Source: Chitinophagales bacterium | GTDB taxonomy: Bacteria; Bacteroidota; Bacteroidia; Chitinophagales; Chitinophagaceae | DNA length: 64,000 bases | Direction of reading: 5' to 3' | Assembly (NCBI GenBank): GCA_015655125.1 | Contig: JAATFP010000106.1 | Coordinates: forward strand, 1 to 64,000 | Shown: in pieces, positions 16,093 to 24,407 of the stretch | How the letters are laid out: the number at the start of each line of letters is the position of its first letter | Position numbering within the stretch: position 1 is the stretch's first letter | Made by a program: the position numbers and the translations under genes | Notes under the pieces: generated by a model | What the model saw: the letters and a program-made list of their open reading frames with translations, nothing else | Database searches by the model: none | What the model was told of the DNA's origin: nothing

Positions 16093-16740
16093 TTATGAGT
16101 ATTTCACAATGATCGACTCGATCACATTGGCCGCATCTTCGCATTTATCCGTCACAATTTCCATTACCTGGTAGATCTCTCTTTTCTTGATCACTTCTTT
16201 GGCGTCCGGTTCGGTAGCAAATAATCTTTCGATGCTCATATCGAATATATCGTCGCCCTGGTTTTCGATGCTGTTAATGGCCACCAATGCATCGGTGATC
16301 TGGCGCATGTTTTTCATATTGCGTAATTCTGTCACTGCTTTATGTACCTGAACACAACCCAAGGCTATGAGGTCACCCATTTTCTGGATACCTATATCAT
16401 CAGGATTTACCCTGTAAAAGTTGATCTTTTTCGCGGAAGCATAAATATAATCTGCGATGTCATCCAGCGCCGAAGCGAGGTAGTGGATATCTTCGCGGTC
16501 GAATGGAGTAATGAAGTTTTTGCCTAACTCCGTAAAGATCTGGTGCGTAAAATCATCGTTTACATGCTCCATATCTTCAATCTCTTTGATCAAACGACCC
16601 CTTCTGTCAAAATCGGGCTCCCGAACCACTTCACGCAGTTTATCTCCCATCTTTACCAGTTCTTCTGCAACATTTTCAAATAAATTGTAAAAAACCCTGT
16701 CTTTGGGTAGAAAAAATTTAAGTACAGCATTCACTCCCAT
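16093..16740 (-). CDS. DUF47 (PhoU-like) protein, Pit accessory
   Basis: A 215-aa all-helical protein of the DUF47/PhoU-like family, which accompanies Pit transporters and is thought to regulate phosphate transport. Family-typical features are LPKDRVFYNLFENVAEELVK at the start, and the heptad-like helices rich in E/D metal ligands such as LASALDDIADYIYASAKKI and ENQGDDIFDMSIERLF. It is the first gene of the Pit operon. TATTTTTG at 16758-16765 on the minus strand is a likely -7 element. The intergenic region towards the porin carries an array of 11-bp repeats oriented toward the porin. Confidence 0.88.
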   Translation of the reverse strand: MGVNAVLKFFLPKDRVFYNLFENVAEELVKMGDKLREVVREPDFDRRGRLIKEIEDMEHVNDDFTHQIFTELGKNFITPFDREDIHYLASALDDIADYIYASAKKINFYRVNPDDIGIQKMGDLIALGCVQVHKAVTELRNMKNMRQITDALVAINSIENQGDDIFDMSIERLFATEPDAKEVIKKREIYQVMEIVTDKCEDAANVIESIIVKYS

Positions 16741-16801
16741 GGTTGTTATATTTGGTGCAAAAATAATTTTATCCTTTTGTTGAGGGGCAATCTTTTAATT
16801 G

Positions 16802-16856
16802 GTAATAATTTCTTAACATAGAGGTAATATTAAAATATTACGGCCGTAACATCTGC
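16802..16856 (+). promoter_or_regulatory. Array of five 11-bp direct repeats, candidate Pho box (porin promoter)
   Basis: Five consecutive 11-base units can be read without gaps: GTAATAATTTC (16802), TTAACATAGAG (16813), GTAATATTAAA (16824), ATATTACGGCC (16835) and GTAACATCTGC (16846). The seven-plus-four layout with a TAACAT core is the same as in the arrays at 18222, 24308 and 26329. The porin ATG follows at 16860, so the last one or two units must overlap the core promoter; no good TAnnTTTG is seen there. A perfect palindrome (GTAATATT-AA-AATATTAC, 16824-16841) is embedded in the array. Confidence 0.5.
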
Positions 16857-16859
16857 TTA

Positions 16860-18161
16860 ATGAGAAAAAAATACCTGCTGATCCTCATTTTTATCCTCGC
16901 AAATCTTTGCGCCAAAGCGCAATTCCTGATGGATATGGTAGATACTACCACTAATATGGGCAAAGGGATGCTCTCTATTTATAAAAAATTCGATCGCATC
17001 AGGTTCAGCGGCTATGTACAGCCGCAGTTCCAGTTTGCACAGGAAAAAGGGGCACATAGCTTTAATGGCGGCGATTTTTTACCAAATGTAAATAACCGGT
17101 TTATGTTGCGCCGGGGAAGATTGCGTATCGATTATATTCATTTTGCCGAAGGCAAAGGGCCATCTGTACAATTCGTATTTCAATTTGATGGATCGGAAAA
17201 AGGTTTTTTTGCGCGCGATTTCTGGGGGCGCATAATGGAAAACCAATACCAGCTTTTTTCGCTCACTGCCGGTTTATTTGCCCGCCCGTTCAGTTATGAA
17301 CTCAATCTCGGTTCCGGTGACCGTGAAAGTCCGGAACGCGGCCGTATGAGCCAGATACTGACGAAAGTTGAACGCGACCTCGGTGCCATGGTATCTTTTG
17401 AACCGCGGAAAAAAGATCATCCCCTGCGTTATTTCAAATGGGACGCCGGCTTGTTCAACGGTCCGGGTTTGAATGCAACCGCAGATTTCGACAGTCACAA
17501 GGATTTCATCAGCCGGCTGGCGCTGAAGCCATACCCGGTAGCGAAACAGGTGCAGGTAAGCGGTGCAGTTTCTTATTTCAATGGTGGATTGATGCAGGGA
17601 ACGAAATATGTTTATAAAACAAAGGTCGTGGGTTCGGGGAAAATTTTTGTGGTGGATTCTTCCGACAGGAATGCCGGCAAGATTGCGCCGAGAAAATATT
17701 ATGGCGCCGATGCACAGATCAGGTTCAGGCATCCACACGGCAACACGGAATTTCGCGGAGAATTTGTAACCGGAACGCAAACTGCCGGTGAAAACATTAC
17801 CGAATCGCCCTCTGCATTGTTCACCGGTTACGATGGTTATTACATCCGCAAATTTAATGGCGCTTATTTTTATGCGCTGCAAAATATTGTAAATACGCAT
17901 CATCAGCTATGTGTGAAACTGGATTGGTACGACCCTAACACGGACGTAAAAGGAAATGACATCGGCAAAGCGGGCACAAATATTAATGTTGCGAATATAA
18001 AGTACACTACACTCGGAATGGGTTATATATATTATGCCACAGAAAATGTAAAACTGGTGCTATGGTACGATCGGGTGATGAATGAAAAAACGCAGTTGCC
18101 GGGGTTTACGGAAGATGTGAAGGATGATGTGTTTACGGCGAGGCTGCAATTTAAATTCTAG
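16860..18161 (+). CDS. Phosphate-selective porin O/P family outer-membrane protein
   Basis: A 433-aa outer-membrane beta-barrel of the OprO/OprP type, which passes phosphate or polyphosphate across the outer membrane. It has a signal peptide (MRKKYLLILIFILANLCAKA) and then alternating amphipathic strands. Typical pieces are FSGYVQPQFQFAQEKG, FMLRRGRLRIDYIHF, the FQFDGSEKGFFARDFW region, and a C-terminal DVFTARLQFKF ending in Phe as the barrel-assembly signal. It is divergent from the DUF47-Pit operon, and the shared 120-base region contains 11-bp repeats that may be PhoB sites. Actual phosphate selectivity cannot be read from sequence; the location is the supporting argument. Confidence 0.85.
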   Translation: MRKKYLLILIFILANLCAKAQFLMDMVDTTTNMGKGMLSIYKKFDRIRFSGYVQPQFQFAQEKGAHSFNGGDFLPNVNNRFMLRRGRLRIDYIHFAEGKGPSVQFVFQFDGSEKGFFARDFWGRIMENQYQLFSLTAGLFARPFSYELNLGSGDRESPERGRMSQILTKVERDLGAMVSFEPRKKDHPLRYFKWDAGLFNGPGLNATADFDSHKDFISRLALKPYPVAKQVQVSGAVSYFNGGLMQGTKYVYKTKVVGSGKIFVVDSSDRNAGKIAPRKYYGADAQIRFRHPHGNTEFRGEFVTGTQTAGENITESPSALFTGYDGYYIRKFNGAYFYALQNIVNTHHQLCVKLDWYDPNTDVKGNDIGKAGTNINVANIKYTTLGMGYIYYATENVKLVLWYDRVMNEKTQLPGFTEDVKDDVFTARLQFKF

Positions 18162-18221
18162 TTTAGGGTGTAGAGGTCCGCTAAACCACCTAAACCTCTC
18201 TTAACCTCTAAACCGTTACAC

Positions 18222-18299
18222 TTAACATTGCCATAATACAGCCATAACCTTTGCTTAACATTTCCATCATTTTGCCGTAACATACAATGGCTCTCTTTG
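18222..18299 (+). promoter_or_regulatory. Six 11-bp direct repeats plus -7 box, candidate Pho box of the TonB receptor operon
   Basis: Six gap-free 11-base units are present: TTAACATTGCC (18222), ATAATACAGCC (18233), ATAACCTTTGC (18244), TTAACATTTCC (18255), ATCATTTTGCC (18266) and GTAACATACAA (18277). They end at 18287. TCTCTTTG at 18292-18299 is a TAnnTTTG-like -7 box four bases later, and the receptor ATG lies at 18318. Repeats ending just before the -7 box and replacing the -33 element is how PhoB-type activators bind. This is the clearest of the four arrays. Confidence 0.65.
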
Positions 18300-18317
18300 C
18301 ACAAACAAATAACGGCA

Positions 18318-21092
18318 ATGAGACTATTAATACTGTTAACGGCTTTTTTTACAATCGGTGCCACTGCATTCGCACAAAAAGGTAAAATAGAAGGGAAGGT
18401 AACTGATGCCAAAACGGGTCAGCCACTTACGGGCGTATCCATTATCAATAAAGCAAATAACCAGGGAACAGCTACAGACGTTGAAGGCAGGTATACCCTT
18501 AATATTACAGGCAGCGCGAAAGTTTCGTTGGTATTTACCTACAACGGCGTCACTCAGCAGGTAGATGATGTAGAGGTGAAAGACGGCCAGGTAACAACAC
18601 AGGATCTTTCGCTGACACAAAGAGAAAAAACAGAAGAAGCAGTTGTGGTGAGAGCCGCAAGTACCGCGCGTAAAGAAACCGCCGCCTCTCTTATTACTTT
18701 TCAAAAAAATACGAACACGGTTGCTTCTGTGATTTCTGCGGAATCAATCCGTCGTTCGCCGGACAAGACTACCGGTGAAGTATTGAAACGAACGCCGGGC
18801 GCAAGTTTGCTGGATGGTAAATTTCTCGTGATCCGCGGTTTGGCCGACCGGTACAACCAGGCGATGATCAACGGCATCTTGCTTACAAGCACCGAACCTG
18901 ATCGTAAGACATTCTCCTTTGATATCATCCCCGCGCCAATGATCGATAATATCGTTATCAACAAAGCCTTCGTTCCGGAATTGCCGGGCGAATGGGCCGG
19001 CGGTTTGATACAGGTTAATACAAAAGACATTCCTGCAAAAAATTTCCTTACCGTTCAGATAGGATCTGGTTTTAATACCCAAACGATCGGAAAGGATTTT
19101 TATAAATCCGAAGGTGGTAAATCAGACTGGCTCGGTATTGACGATGGGACGCGTGCCTTACCTTCAGGCTACACTACCAAATCGGCGTTCAGTCTTGCAA
19201 CTCCCGCAGAACGTACCAGGATCGGAACACAATTGGCGAATGATTGGGCAGCAAATGCACACAATGCTTCTCCGAATGTTTCTTTCCAGTTGAACGGTGG
19301 TTTCACGGGAACGATGTTTGGAAAAAAAATAGGCGGTATCCTTGGTATCAACTATAATAAAACAACGCGCTTTATCGATATCCTCAATCAATATCAGTCA
19401 TTGGAAAACGGAATATTTGGTCAACAGTTTTCCTACAACGATGCCCGTTATGCTACGGAAACATTGCTTGGCGGATTGGCAAGTTTGTCGGTTCAGTTAA
19501 ATGCAAAAAATAAGATCGGGATCAAATCCATCGTTAATGTCAGCACCAATAATTATGCGATCCGCCGTAATGGAGTAAACAAAAATACAGGTGATGATGT
19601 GATGGGTGGCGAACTGGCATTTAAAGAGAATACTTTTTTTACAACACAACTCACGGGTGAACATAGCATTTTATCCGACCTGAAATTCAAGTGGTACGGG
19701 TCTTTCAATATCCTCGATGGTTATAGTCCCGATCAAAAAAGATATCAATATACAAGAGTTACAGGCACCCAGAATCCTTTTCTGTTCCTTGTAGGCAATT
19801 CGCTCGCACAGGAAAGCGGCAGCCGCGTATTTCAAACATTGAACGACTACATTTATACTGCAGGCGGCGATCTTTCTTACAACTTCGATCTGTTTAAACA
19901 AAAGCAAACCGTGAAGGGTGGGTATATGCTGCAGGTAAAAGATCGCTTGTTCGACGCGCAATTGTTTGCAAATTATCTTCCTGTTGATAATGTTCAATTG
20001 AGAGCATTGCCGATCGATCAGATCTTTGCGGCACAAAACTTTGGGGATGGTTCTGCAAACAGCAATTTGTTTGCATTCAATTCTATCAACAATAAAAATT
20101 TCCGTTACCTCGCCAACACAATATTGAATGCAGGGTTTATACAGTTTGATAACTCTTTCACTAAAAAATTAAGGATAGTTTGGGGATTGCGTGTAGAAGA
20201 TTACGATCAGTTACTTGGTTCTGTAAAGCAATGGGATCCGCGCCACAAGCATCTTCGGCAAACGGATTATTTGCCCGGCTTGAATATTACTTACAAACTT
20301 AATCCTAAAACAAATTTCCGTTTGTCGGGCTCACAAACTGTGATCCGCCCCGAGCAGAGAGAGTTAGCAGATCTTACTTTATATGATTTTGAATTGAACC
20401 AGGCGGTACAAGGTAATCCTAACCTGCAGCGCACAAAAGTAACCAACGCAGATCTCCGCTATGAACTGTATCCGCGGTCCGGAGAAACATTTTCTGTAGG
20501 TGCATTTTACAAATATTTTGACAACCCGATTGAGCAGATCCTTCAACAGGGTGGTAGCATTTTCACCTACGCCAACCAGCCCAAAGCCATTGCTTATGGA
20601 GCGGAAGTTGAACTTCGTAAAAAGCTCGATTTCGCAGATGGCCTGAAAAATTTCACCGCCCAGGCCAATGCCGCATACATACATAGCGAGATCAACGATG
20701 CAATCAGGAATGTAAAAAGGTCGCTGCAAGGTCAGTCGCCGTACCTGCTCAACTTCGGGCTCACATATGATCTTGAAAAACTGGGATTGAATTCTACAGT
20801 GTTGTTTAACCAGATCGGCAAACGGATCTATCTCGTAGGCGACTATGCCGCAGCAAGCGGAACACCCGATGTTTGGGAAGCGCCAAGGCCGGTACTTGAT
20901 TTCCAGATCGGCAAAAAACTGATCAACAACAAAGCTGAAATAAGACTCAACGTTTCTGATATTCTGAACAGGAAACAATATTTCTACCAGAACAATGACG
21001 ATAATACGGGCCTGAATAAATCAACAGATGCTTATCGGTTCACCAGAAAATTCGGAACAACGTTCAGCGCAACATTCAACTATTCATTATAA
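18318..21092 (+). CDS. TonB-dependent outer-membrane receptor with CarboxypepD_reg-like domain
   Basis: A 924-aa TonB-dependent transporter. Order of parts: signal peptide (MRLLILLTAFFTIGATAFAQ); a carboxypeptidase-regulatory-like Ig domain (about 22-100, GKIEGKVTDAKTGQPLTGVS); a plug domain (about 130-240, with LKRTPGASLLDGKFLVIRGL and EWAGGLIQVNTKD); and the barrel to the C-terminus. ATG at 18318 is preferred to the upstream TTG because the signal peptide starts there and the TTG lies in the promoter. It is followed 33 bases later by a lipoprotein gene, making a receptor-lipoprotein pair. The ligand is unknown. The Pho-box-like repeats upstream and the Pit, porin and two-component genes around it suggest a phosphorus compound. 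Confidence 0.9.
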   Translation: MRLLILLTAFFTIGATAFAQKGKIEGKVTDAKTGQPLTGVSIINKANNQGTATDVEGRYTLNITGSAKVSLVFTYNGVTQQVDDVEVKDGQVTTQDLSLTQREKTEEAVVVRAASTARKETAASLITFQKNTNTVASVISAESIRRSPDKTTGEVLKRTPGASLLDGKFLVIRGLADRYNQAMINGILLTSTEPDRKTFSFDIIPAPMIDNIVINKAFVPELPGEWAGGLIQVNTKDIPAKNFLTVQIGSGFNTQTIGKDFYKSEGGKSDWLGIDDGTRALPSGYTTKSAFSLATPAERTRIGTQLANDWAANAHNASPNVSFQLNGGFTGTMFGKKIGGILGINYNKTTRFIDILNQYQSLENGIFGQQFSYNDARYATETLLGGLASLSVQLNAKNKIGIKSIVNVSTNNYAIRRNGVNKNTGDDVMGGELAFKENTFFTTQLTGEHSILSDLKFKWYGSFNILDGYSPDQKRYQYTRVTGTQNPFLFLVGNSLAQESGSRVFQTLNDYIYTAGGDLSYNFDLFKQKQTVKGGYMLQVKDRLFDAQLFANYLPVDNVQLRALPIDQIFAAQNFGDGSANSNLFAFNSINNKNFRYLANTILNAGFIQFDNSFTKKLRIVWGLRVEDYDQLLGSVKQWDPRHKHLRQTDYLPGLNITYKLNPKTNFRLSGSQTVIRPEQRELADLTLYDFELNQAVQGNPNLQRTKVTNADLRYELYPRSGETFSVGAFYKYFDNPIEQILQQGGSIFTYANQPKAIAYGAEVELRKKLDFADGLKNFTAQANAAYIHSEINDAIRNVKRSLQGQSPYLLNFGLTYDLEKLGLNSTVLFNQIGKRIYLVGDYAAASGTPDVWEAPRPVLDFQIGKKLINNKAEIRLNVSDILNRKQYFYQNNDDNTGLNKSTDAYRFTRKFGTTFSATFNYSL

Positions 21093-21125
21093 AAATAAAC
21101 TCTTTAAAAAACAACTGGTAATAAC

Positions 21126-22601
21126 ATGAAAAAGTATATTTTTTACGTAGCTGCAATTACTTCAATAAGTATCACGGCTTGCCGCAAGATCGAAAAAGAC
21201 GGAGAACCGTTTGTAGTAGAAGTTCCGGGTAGTGGTGGTACCACGTCAACGGGCAAAACAGTTACCTTGAGTGGTCACGTTACAAAAGACACCACTTTGC
21301 TGGCGATAGATAACAATATTTTGTCTGGCCTCGTGTATGTTGACAAAGGTGTTACTTTAAAAGTAGAAGCGGGCGCTACAGTAAAAGGCGCTTATTCCGG
21401 AACCAACACTGCTGCCCTGATCGTTAACCGTGGCGCTTATCTTGTGGCCCAGGGAACACAGGAAAAACCGGTCATTTTTACTTCGGCTTCGCCAACGCCG
21501 ACTTCTGGCGATTGGGGTGGTATCGAATTGCTTGGTAAGGCACAGATCAATTCCAGCAATGGCGGTGCTCCGGGGCTTTACATTCCAGAAGGTGGTTTTT
21601 CTTTGAATAACGCTGCACACGACGGTTATGCGGGCTCTGGTGATGCGATTGCTCCAACTCCCGTAAACGACGATAGTTCTGGTGTGCTTCAATATGTACG
21701 CATCGAATATGCAGGATATGCATTTTTGCCAAACCAGGAGATCAACGCATTAACATTTGCAGCGGTAGGTAGCAGGACGGTGATTGATCATATCCAGGTT
21801 TCTTATGCGAAAGACGACGCATACGAGTGGTTTGGTGGAACAGTGAACTGCAAATACCTTATTGCGTTGAAAACGCAGGATGATGATTTTGATACCGATA
21901 ACGGTTTCAGCGGAAGTGTACAGTTTGGTCTGATCGTTCGCGATTCGGCTATTGCAGATGTTTCCAAATCTGAAAGTTTTGAAAGTGATAACGATGGTAC
22001 CGGCAGCAACCTGTTGCCACAGACAAAAGGAGTATTTTGTAACGTAAGTTCTTTTGGTCCACAGGCAACACCAAACAATATCGGCAATAGTAATTATCTC
22101 GGCCCGGCGGTTCAGATAAGAAGAAATTCCTCTTTGTCAATTTTCAATTCTGCGTTCATAGGTTGGCAAACTGGTATTCTGATTGATGCAGGTTTAGGAA
22201 CTCCGACAGACAATAACATTACTGCCGGTACTTTGCAATTAAGCGGTATTTTGTTGATCGCTTGTAAAGCACCATTAACATACACTGCAAGCAGTACTGC
22301 TCCAACCGGTGCCACTGCTGCAACTATCAACACATGGTTTACAAGTAACCCGAAAAATAAAATCATCAACCAGGGTGCCGAACAAAGTGTTTATACACGC
22401 CCGTTCGACTACCTGAATCCTGATTTTGCACCGTTTGGAAATACAGCGGTAGTAATTCCGACGGCAACGAACGACTACTTTGACGATCCCATTTTAACAG
22501 CCCGTCCGTTCATTAAAAAAGTAGATTTTATTGGTGCAATTGCTCCGTCAGGTGCAGATGCCAACTGGTACAAAGGCTGGACCAAATTCAACTACCTCTG
22601 A
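21126..22601 (+). CDS. Large lipoprotein, beta-helix-like, partner of the TonB receptor
   Basis: A 491-aa predicted lipoprotein: the signal ends in SISITACRK, with C19 as the likely acylated residue. The N-terminal third has stacked short beta repeats (LSGLVYVDKGVTLKVEAGAT, ALIVNRGAYLVAQGT, KPVIFTSASPT) typical of right-handed parallel beta-helix proteins. The central part has VLQYVRIEYAGYAF and acidic loops such as TQDDDFDTDNGFSG that may bind Ca2+. Similar proteins sit behind TonB receptors in Bacteroidota and presumably capture the ligand at the cell surface. It is co-transcribed with the receptor, with a hairpin terminator about 50 bases after its stop. Ligand and enzymatic activity are unknown. 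Confidence 0.75.
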   Translation: MKKYIFYVAAITSISITACRKIEKDGEPFVVEVPGSGGTTSTGKTVTLSGHVTKDTTLLAIDNNILSGLVYVDKGVTLKVEAGATVKGAYSGTNTAALIVNRGAYLVAQGTQEKPVIFTSASPTPTSGDWGGIELLGKAQINSSNGGAPGLYIPEGGFSLNNAAHDGYAGSGDAIAPTPVNDDSSGVLQYVRIEYAGYAFLPNQEINALTFAAVGSRTVIDHIQVSYAKDDAYEWFGGTVNCKYLIALKTQDDDFDTDNGFSGSVQFGLIVRDSAIADVSKSESFESDNDGTGSNLLPQTKGVFCNVSSFGPQATPNNIGNSNYLGPAVQIRRNSSLSIFNSAFIGWQTGILIDAGLGTPTDNNITAGTLQLSGILLIACKAPLTYTASSTAPTGATAATINTWFTSNPKNKIINQGAEQSVYTRPFDYLNPDFAPFGNTAVVIPTATNDYFDDPILTARPFIKKVDFIGAIAPSGADANWYKGWTKFNYL

Positions 22602-22648
22602 TTATAAATAGCGGGCCAAGGGAAATTCCTCAAGGCAATAACAATCTG

Positions 22649-22675
22649 ATCACCGTCATTCCTGGCGGTGATTTT
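22649..22675 (+). terminator. Terminator of the TonB receptor-lipoprotein operon
   Basis: ATCACCG (22649-22655) pairs with CGGTGAT (22666-22672) and is followed by TTTT. Confidence 0.75.
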
Positions 22676-23192
22676 AATTTGTATTGTCTCAAAATTTTTA
22701 TCGCAGATTTTAAACGATTAACAGATTACGCAGATAGTTGAAATGATGTTTTTGATACCTGCCTATCTGCGGTTAATTCTTCCTGAAAAAATCTTTGTAA
22801 TTTATGGCTCTGAAATTTCGCCGAAGGCGAATAAAAAATCTGTGCAATCCTTCAATCAATGTATAATCTGCGATAAGAATTTCTTCATCATTTGATAATG
22901 CGAATCTTATTGCTTGTACACATTTTTTCTTCATCTTGTGACAGCAAAAAGTGGTAAACTTCTTCCTTAAGCAAATAGCAAGTTTCGTGCTAACCATCCT
23001 TATTCTTATGGATGGTTTTTTTGTTTAAGTTCGTCACTGATCACATACAGTTTACAAAAAAAATTAGCCGAAGATGCGTAGTTATGTTGTTAGCGCAGGT
23101 AAATATATAATGTCCGGTTACGAATGAAGAGCAGAATGTCATGTTTTTCAAAAGCAAGGTGAAACTGCGCTTCGCTTGAAATGGAGGCATTT
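22676..23192. other. 517-base intergenic region with dispersed repeats and an orphan terminator
   Basis: No convincing gene is seen. The left half has several copies of ATCTGCG/ATCTGTGCAATC-like words (for example around 22724, 22768, 22838 and 22867), a type of dispersed intergenic repeat. At 22992-23022 AACCATCC and GGATGGTT form an eight-base stem followed by eight T on the plus strand. No annotated plus-strand gene needs it, because the lipoprotein operon already ends at 22675. A small RNA transcribed rightward between about 22880 and 23020 is possible but unproven. Confidence 0.4.
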
Positions 23193-24275
23193 TTACATCG
23201 AATATTCATCAACAAAATCGAGTTCTTTCATCAGCAATTCGGAGGATAGGGAAGTGGCGACAGGTGTTGCTGCAAAATTTTCTTTAGTGATCAATGCTGT
23301 TTTCAATACCCTGTTAAGCGCCGCCGCCGCAGTGTCTATATAATGGATGTGGACCTTGTGTTTGCTTTCGATCCAGTCTGAAAGTTTCTGTCGTTTTTTC
23401 GAAGATATTTTTTTGAGAACCGGTACGCCAAGCTCTCTCAATGCCTCGGCGTTGCATTGTTGTTCGTATTGGTCTTTTACCGGTATTACAAGCAATTTTT
23501 TGTTCATGAACAGGGCTTCTGCAGGTGCTTCAAATCCTGCGACGCAGATGATACCTTCTGCTGTACTGGTGCTGCTTATATAATCGTAATTGTTTATGGG
23601 CCGTATCCAGCAATTATCTGCTGCATAACTTTTATCCGCCTGCCGGCTGAAAATGTGCCATTGTATCCGTTTGTACCCGGATAATATCCGGATAAGTTTT
23701 TTGTCGCTGTACCCCGGAAGATAAACACAGTAATGACCGAGGTTCCGTACGTAAGCATTTCTGATTTCGGACCGGATCACGGGGGTAAAAATGTTGTCTC
23801 CATACGCACTAAAATGAAAGCCTACCCCCATATTGCACGGTGCATAATATCGCAACAGCAGCCAGGCGAGCGGATCATACTTATGTGGCTTAGGAGATTC
23901 CTTATCAATTACTGCATATTCATGGCTCAAAGCGATGCAGGGAACATTCTTGTGTTTGCAGGCCCACGCACTTAAAGGTTCAAAGTCGTTTATCACCAGG
24001 TCGTAATCTTCTACCGGAACGGACCTTACTTCCTGCAGAAAATTTTTCGTCCGGAATTGCCTGATCGTTTTCACAAGATCTATTCCGCCGTTCTTTCCTT
24101 TCACAAACCCCATTCCTTTGCGCCTGAATTTTATAAAGTGATTGAGTCCTACATCGGCTTGCATGCCGCTGAGCAGGATGTCTACCGAACACAATTTTTC
24201 AAGCAGCGGTATGAGTTCGTTGGCACGACTGATATGACCATTGCCGGCCGCCTGTACGGCGTATAGTACTTTCAT
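23193..24275 (-). CDS. GT-B fold glycosyltransferase (MurG/UDP-glycosyltransferase-like)
   Basis: A 360-aa protein with GT-B features. The N-terminal VLYAVQAAGNGHISRANELI glycine-rich loop is typical of MurG-like enzymes. The C-terminal sugar-nucleotide region contains CVAGFEAPAEALFMNKKLLV then IPVKDQYEQQCNAEALRELG, the hallmark of UDP-sugar-dependent transferases acting on lipids or lipid-linked acceptors. ATG at 24275 is chosen because the Rossmann strand begins right after it; the longer form would start in promoter sequence. It has its own promoter preceded by four 11-bp repeats like those of the TonB receptor operon, so it is probably co-regulated with phosphate genes. Making phosphorus-free glycolipids under phosphate limitation is an attractive but untested role. 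The acceptor is unknown. Confidence 0.75.
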   Translation of the reverse strand: MKVLYAVQAAGNGHISRANELIPLLEKLCSVDILLSGMQADVGLNHFIKFRRKGMGFVKGKNGGIDLVKTIRQFRTKNFLQEVRSVPVEDYDLVINDFEPLSAWACKHKNVPCIALSHEYAVIDKESPKPHKYDPLAWLLLRYYAPCNMGVGFHFSAYGDNIFTPVIRSEIRNAYVRNLGHYCVYLPGYSDKKLIRILSGYKRIQWHIFSRQADKSYAADNCWIRPINNYDYISSTSTAEGIICVAGFEAPAEALFMNKKLLVIPVKDQYEQQCNAEALRELGVPVLKKISSKKRQKLSDWIESKHKVHIHYIDTAAAALNRVLKTALITKENFAATPVATSLSSELLMKELDFVDEYSM

Positions 24276-24295
24276 AGATGCGATTTTTGCTACTG

Positions 24296-24351
24296 CAAAA
24301 ATTGGCATTCCTCATGATGTGAATGTGAAGAAAAGTTTATGAAAAAGTTAA
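24296..24351 (-). promoter_or_regulatory. Four 11-bp direct repeats plus -7 box, candidate Pho box of the glycosyltransferase gene
   Basis: On the minus strand, reading toward the gene, four gap-free units are TTAACTTTTTC (24351-24341), ATAAACTTTTC (24340-24330), TTCACATTCAC (24329-24319) and ATCATGAGGAA (24318-24308). Four bases later comes AATTTTTG (24303-24296), a TAnnTTTG-like -7 box, and the ATG is at 24275. The spacing from the last repeat to the -7 box is the same as at 18287-18292. Confidence 0.5.
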
Positions 24352-24407
24352 AAGGTTCCGGACTCCGGTTATGAACGTGAACTTCTAACCTTACAGTTGA
24401 TCGGTGT

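Noticed and set aside
17274-17903. 209-codon minus-strand frame within the porin gene
   Set aside because: Antisense shadow of the porin, which has a signal peptide and barrel pattern; no start context.
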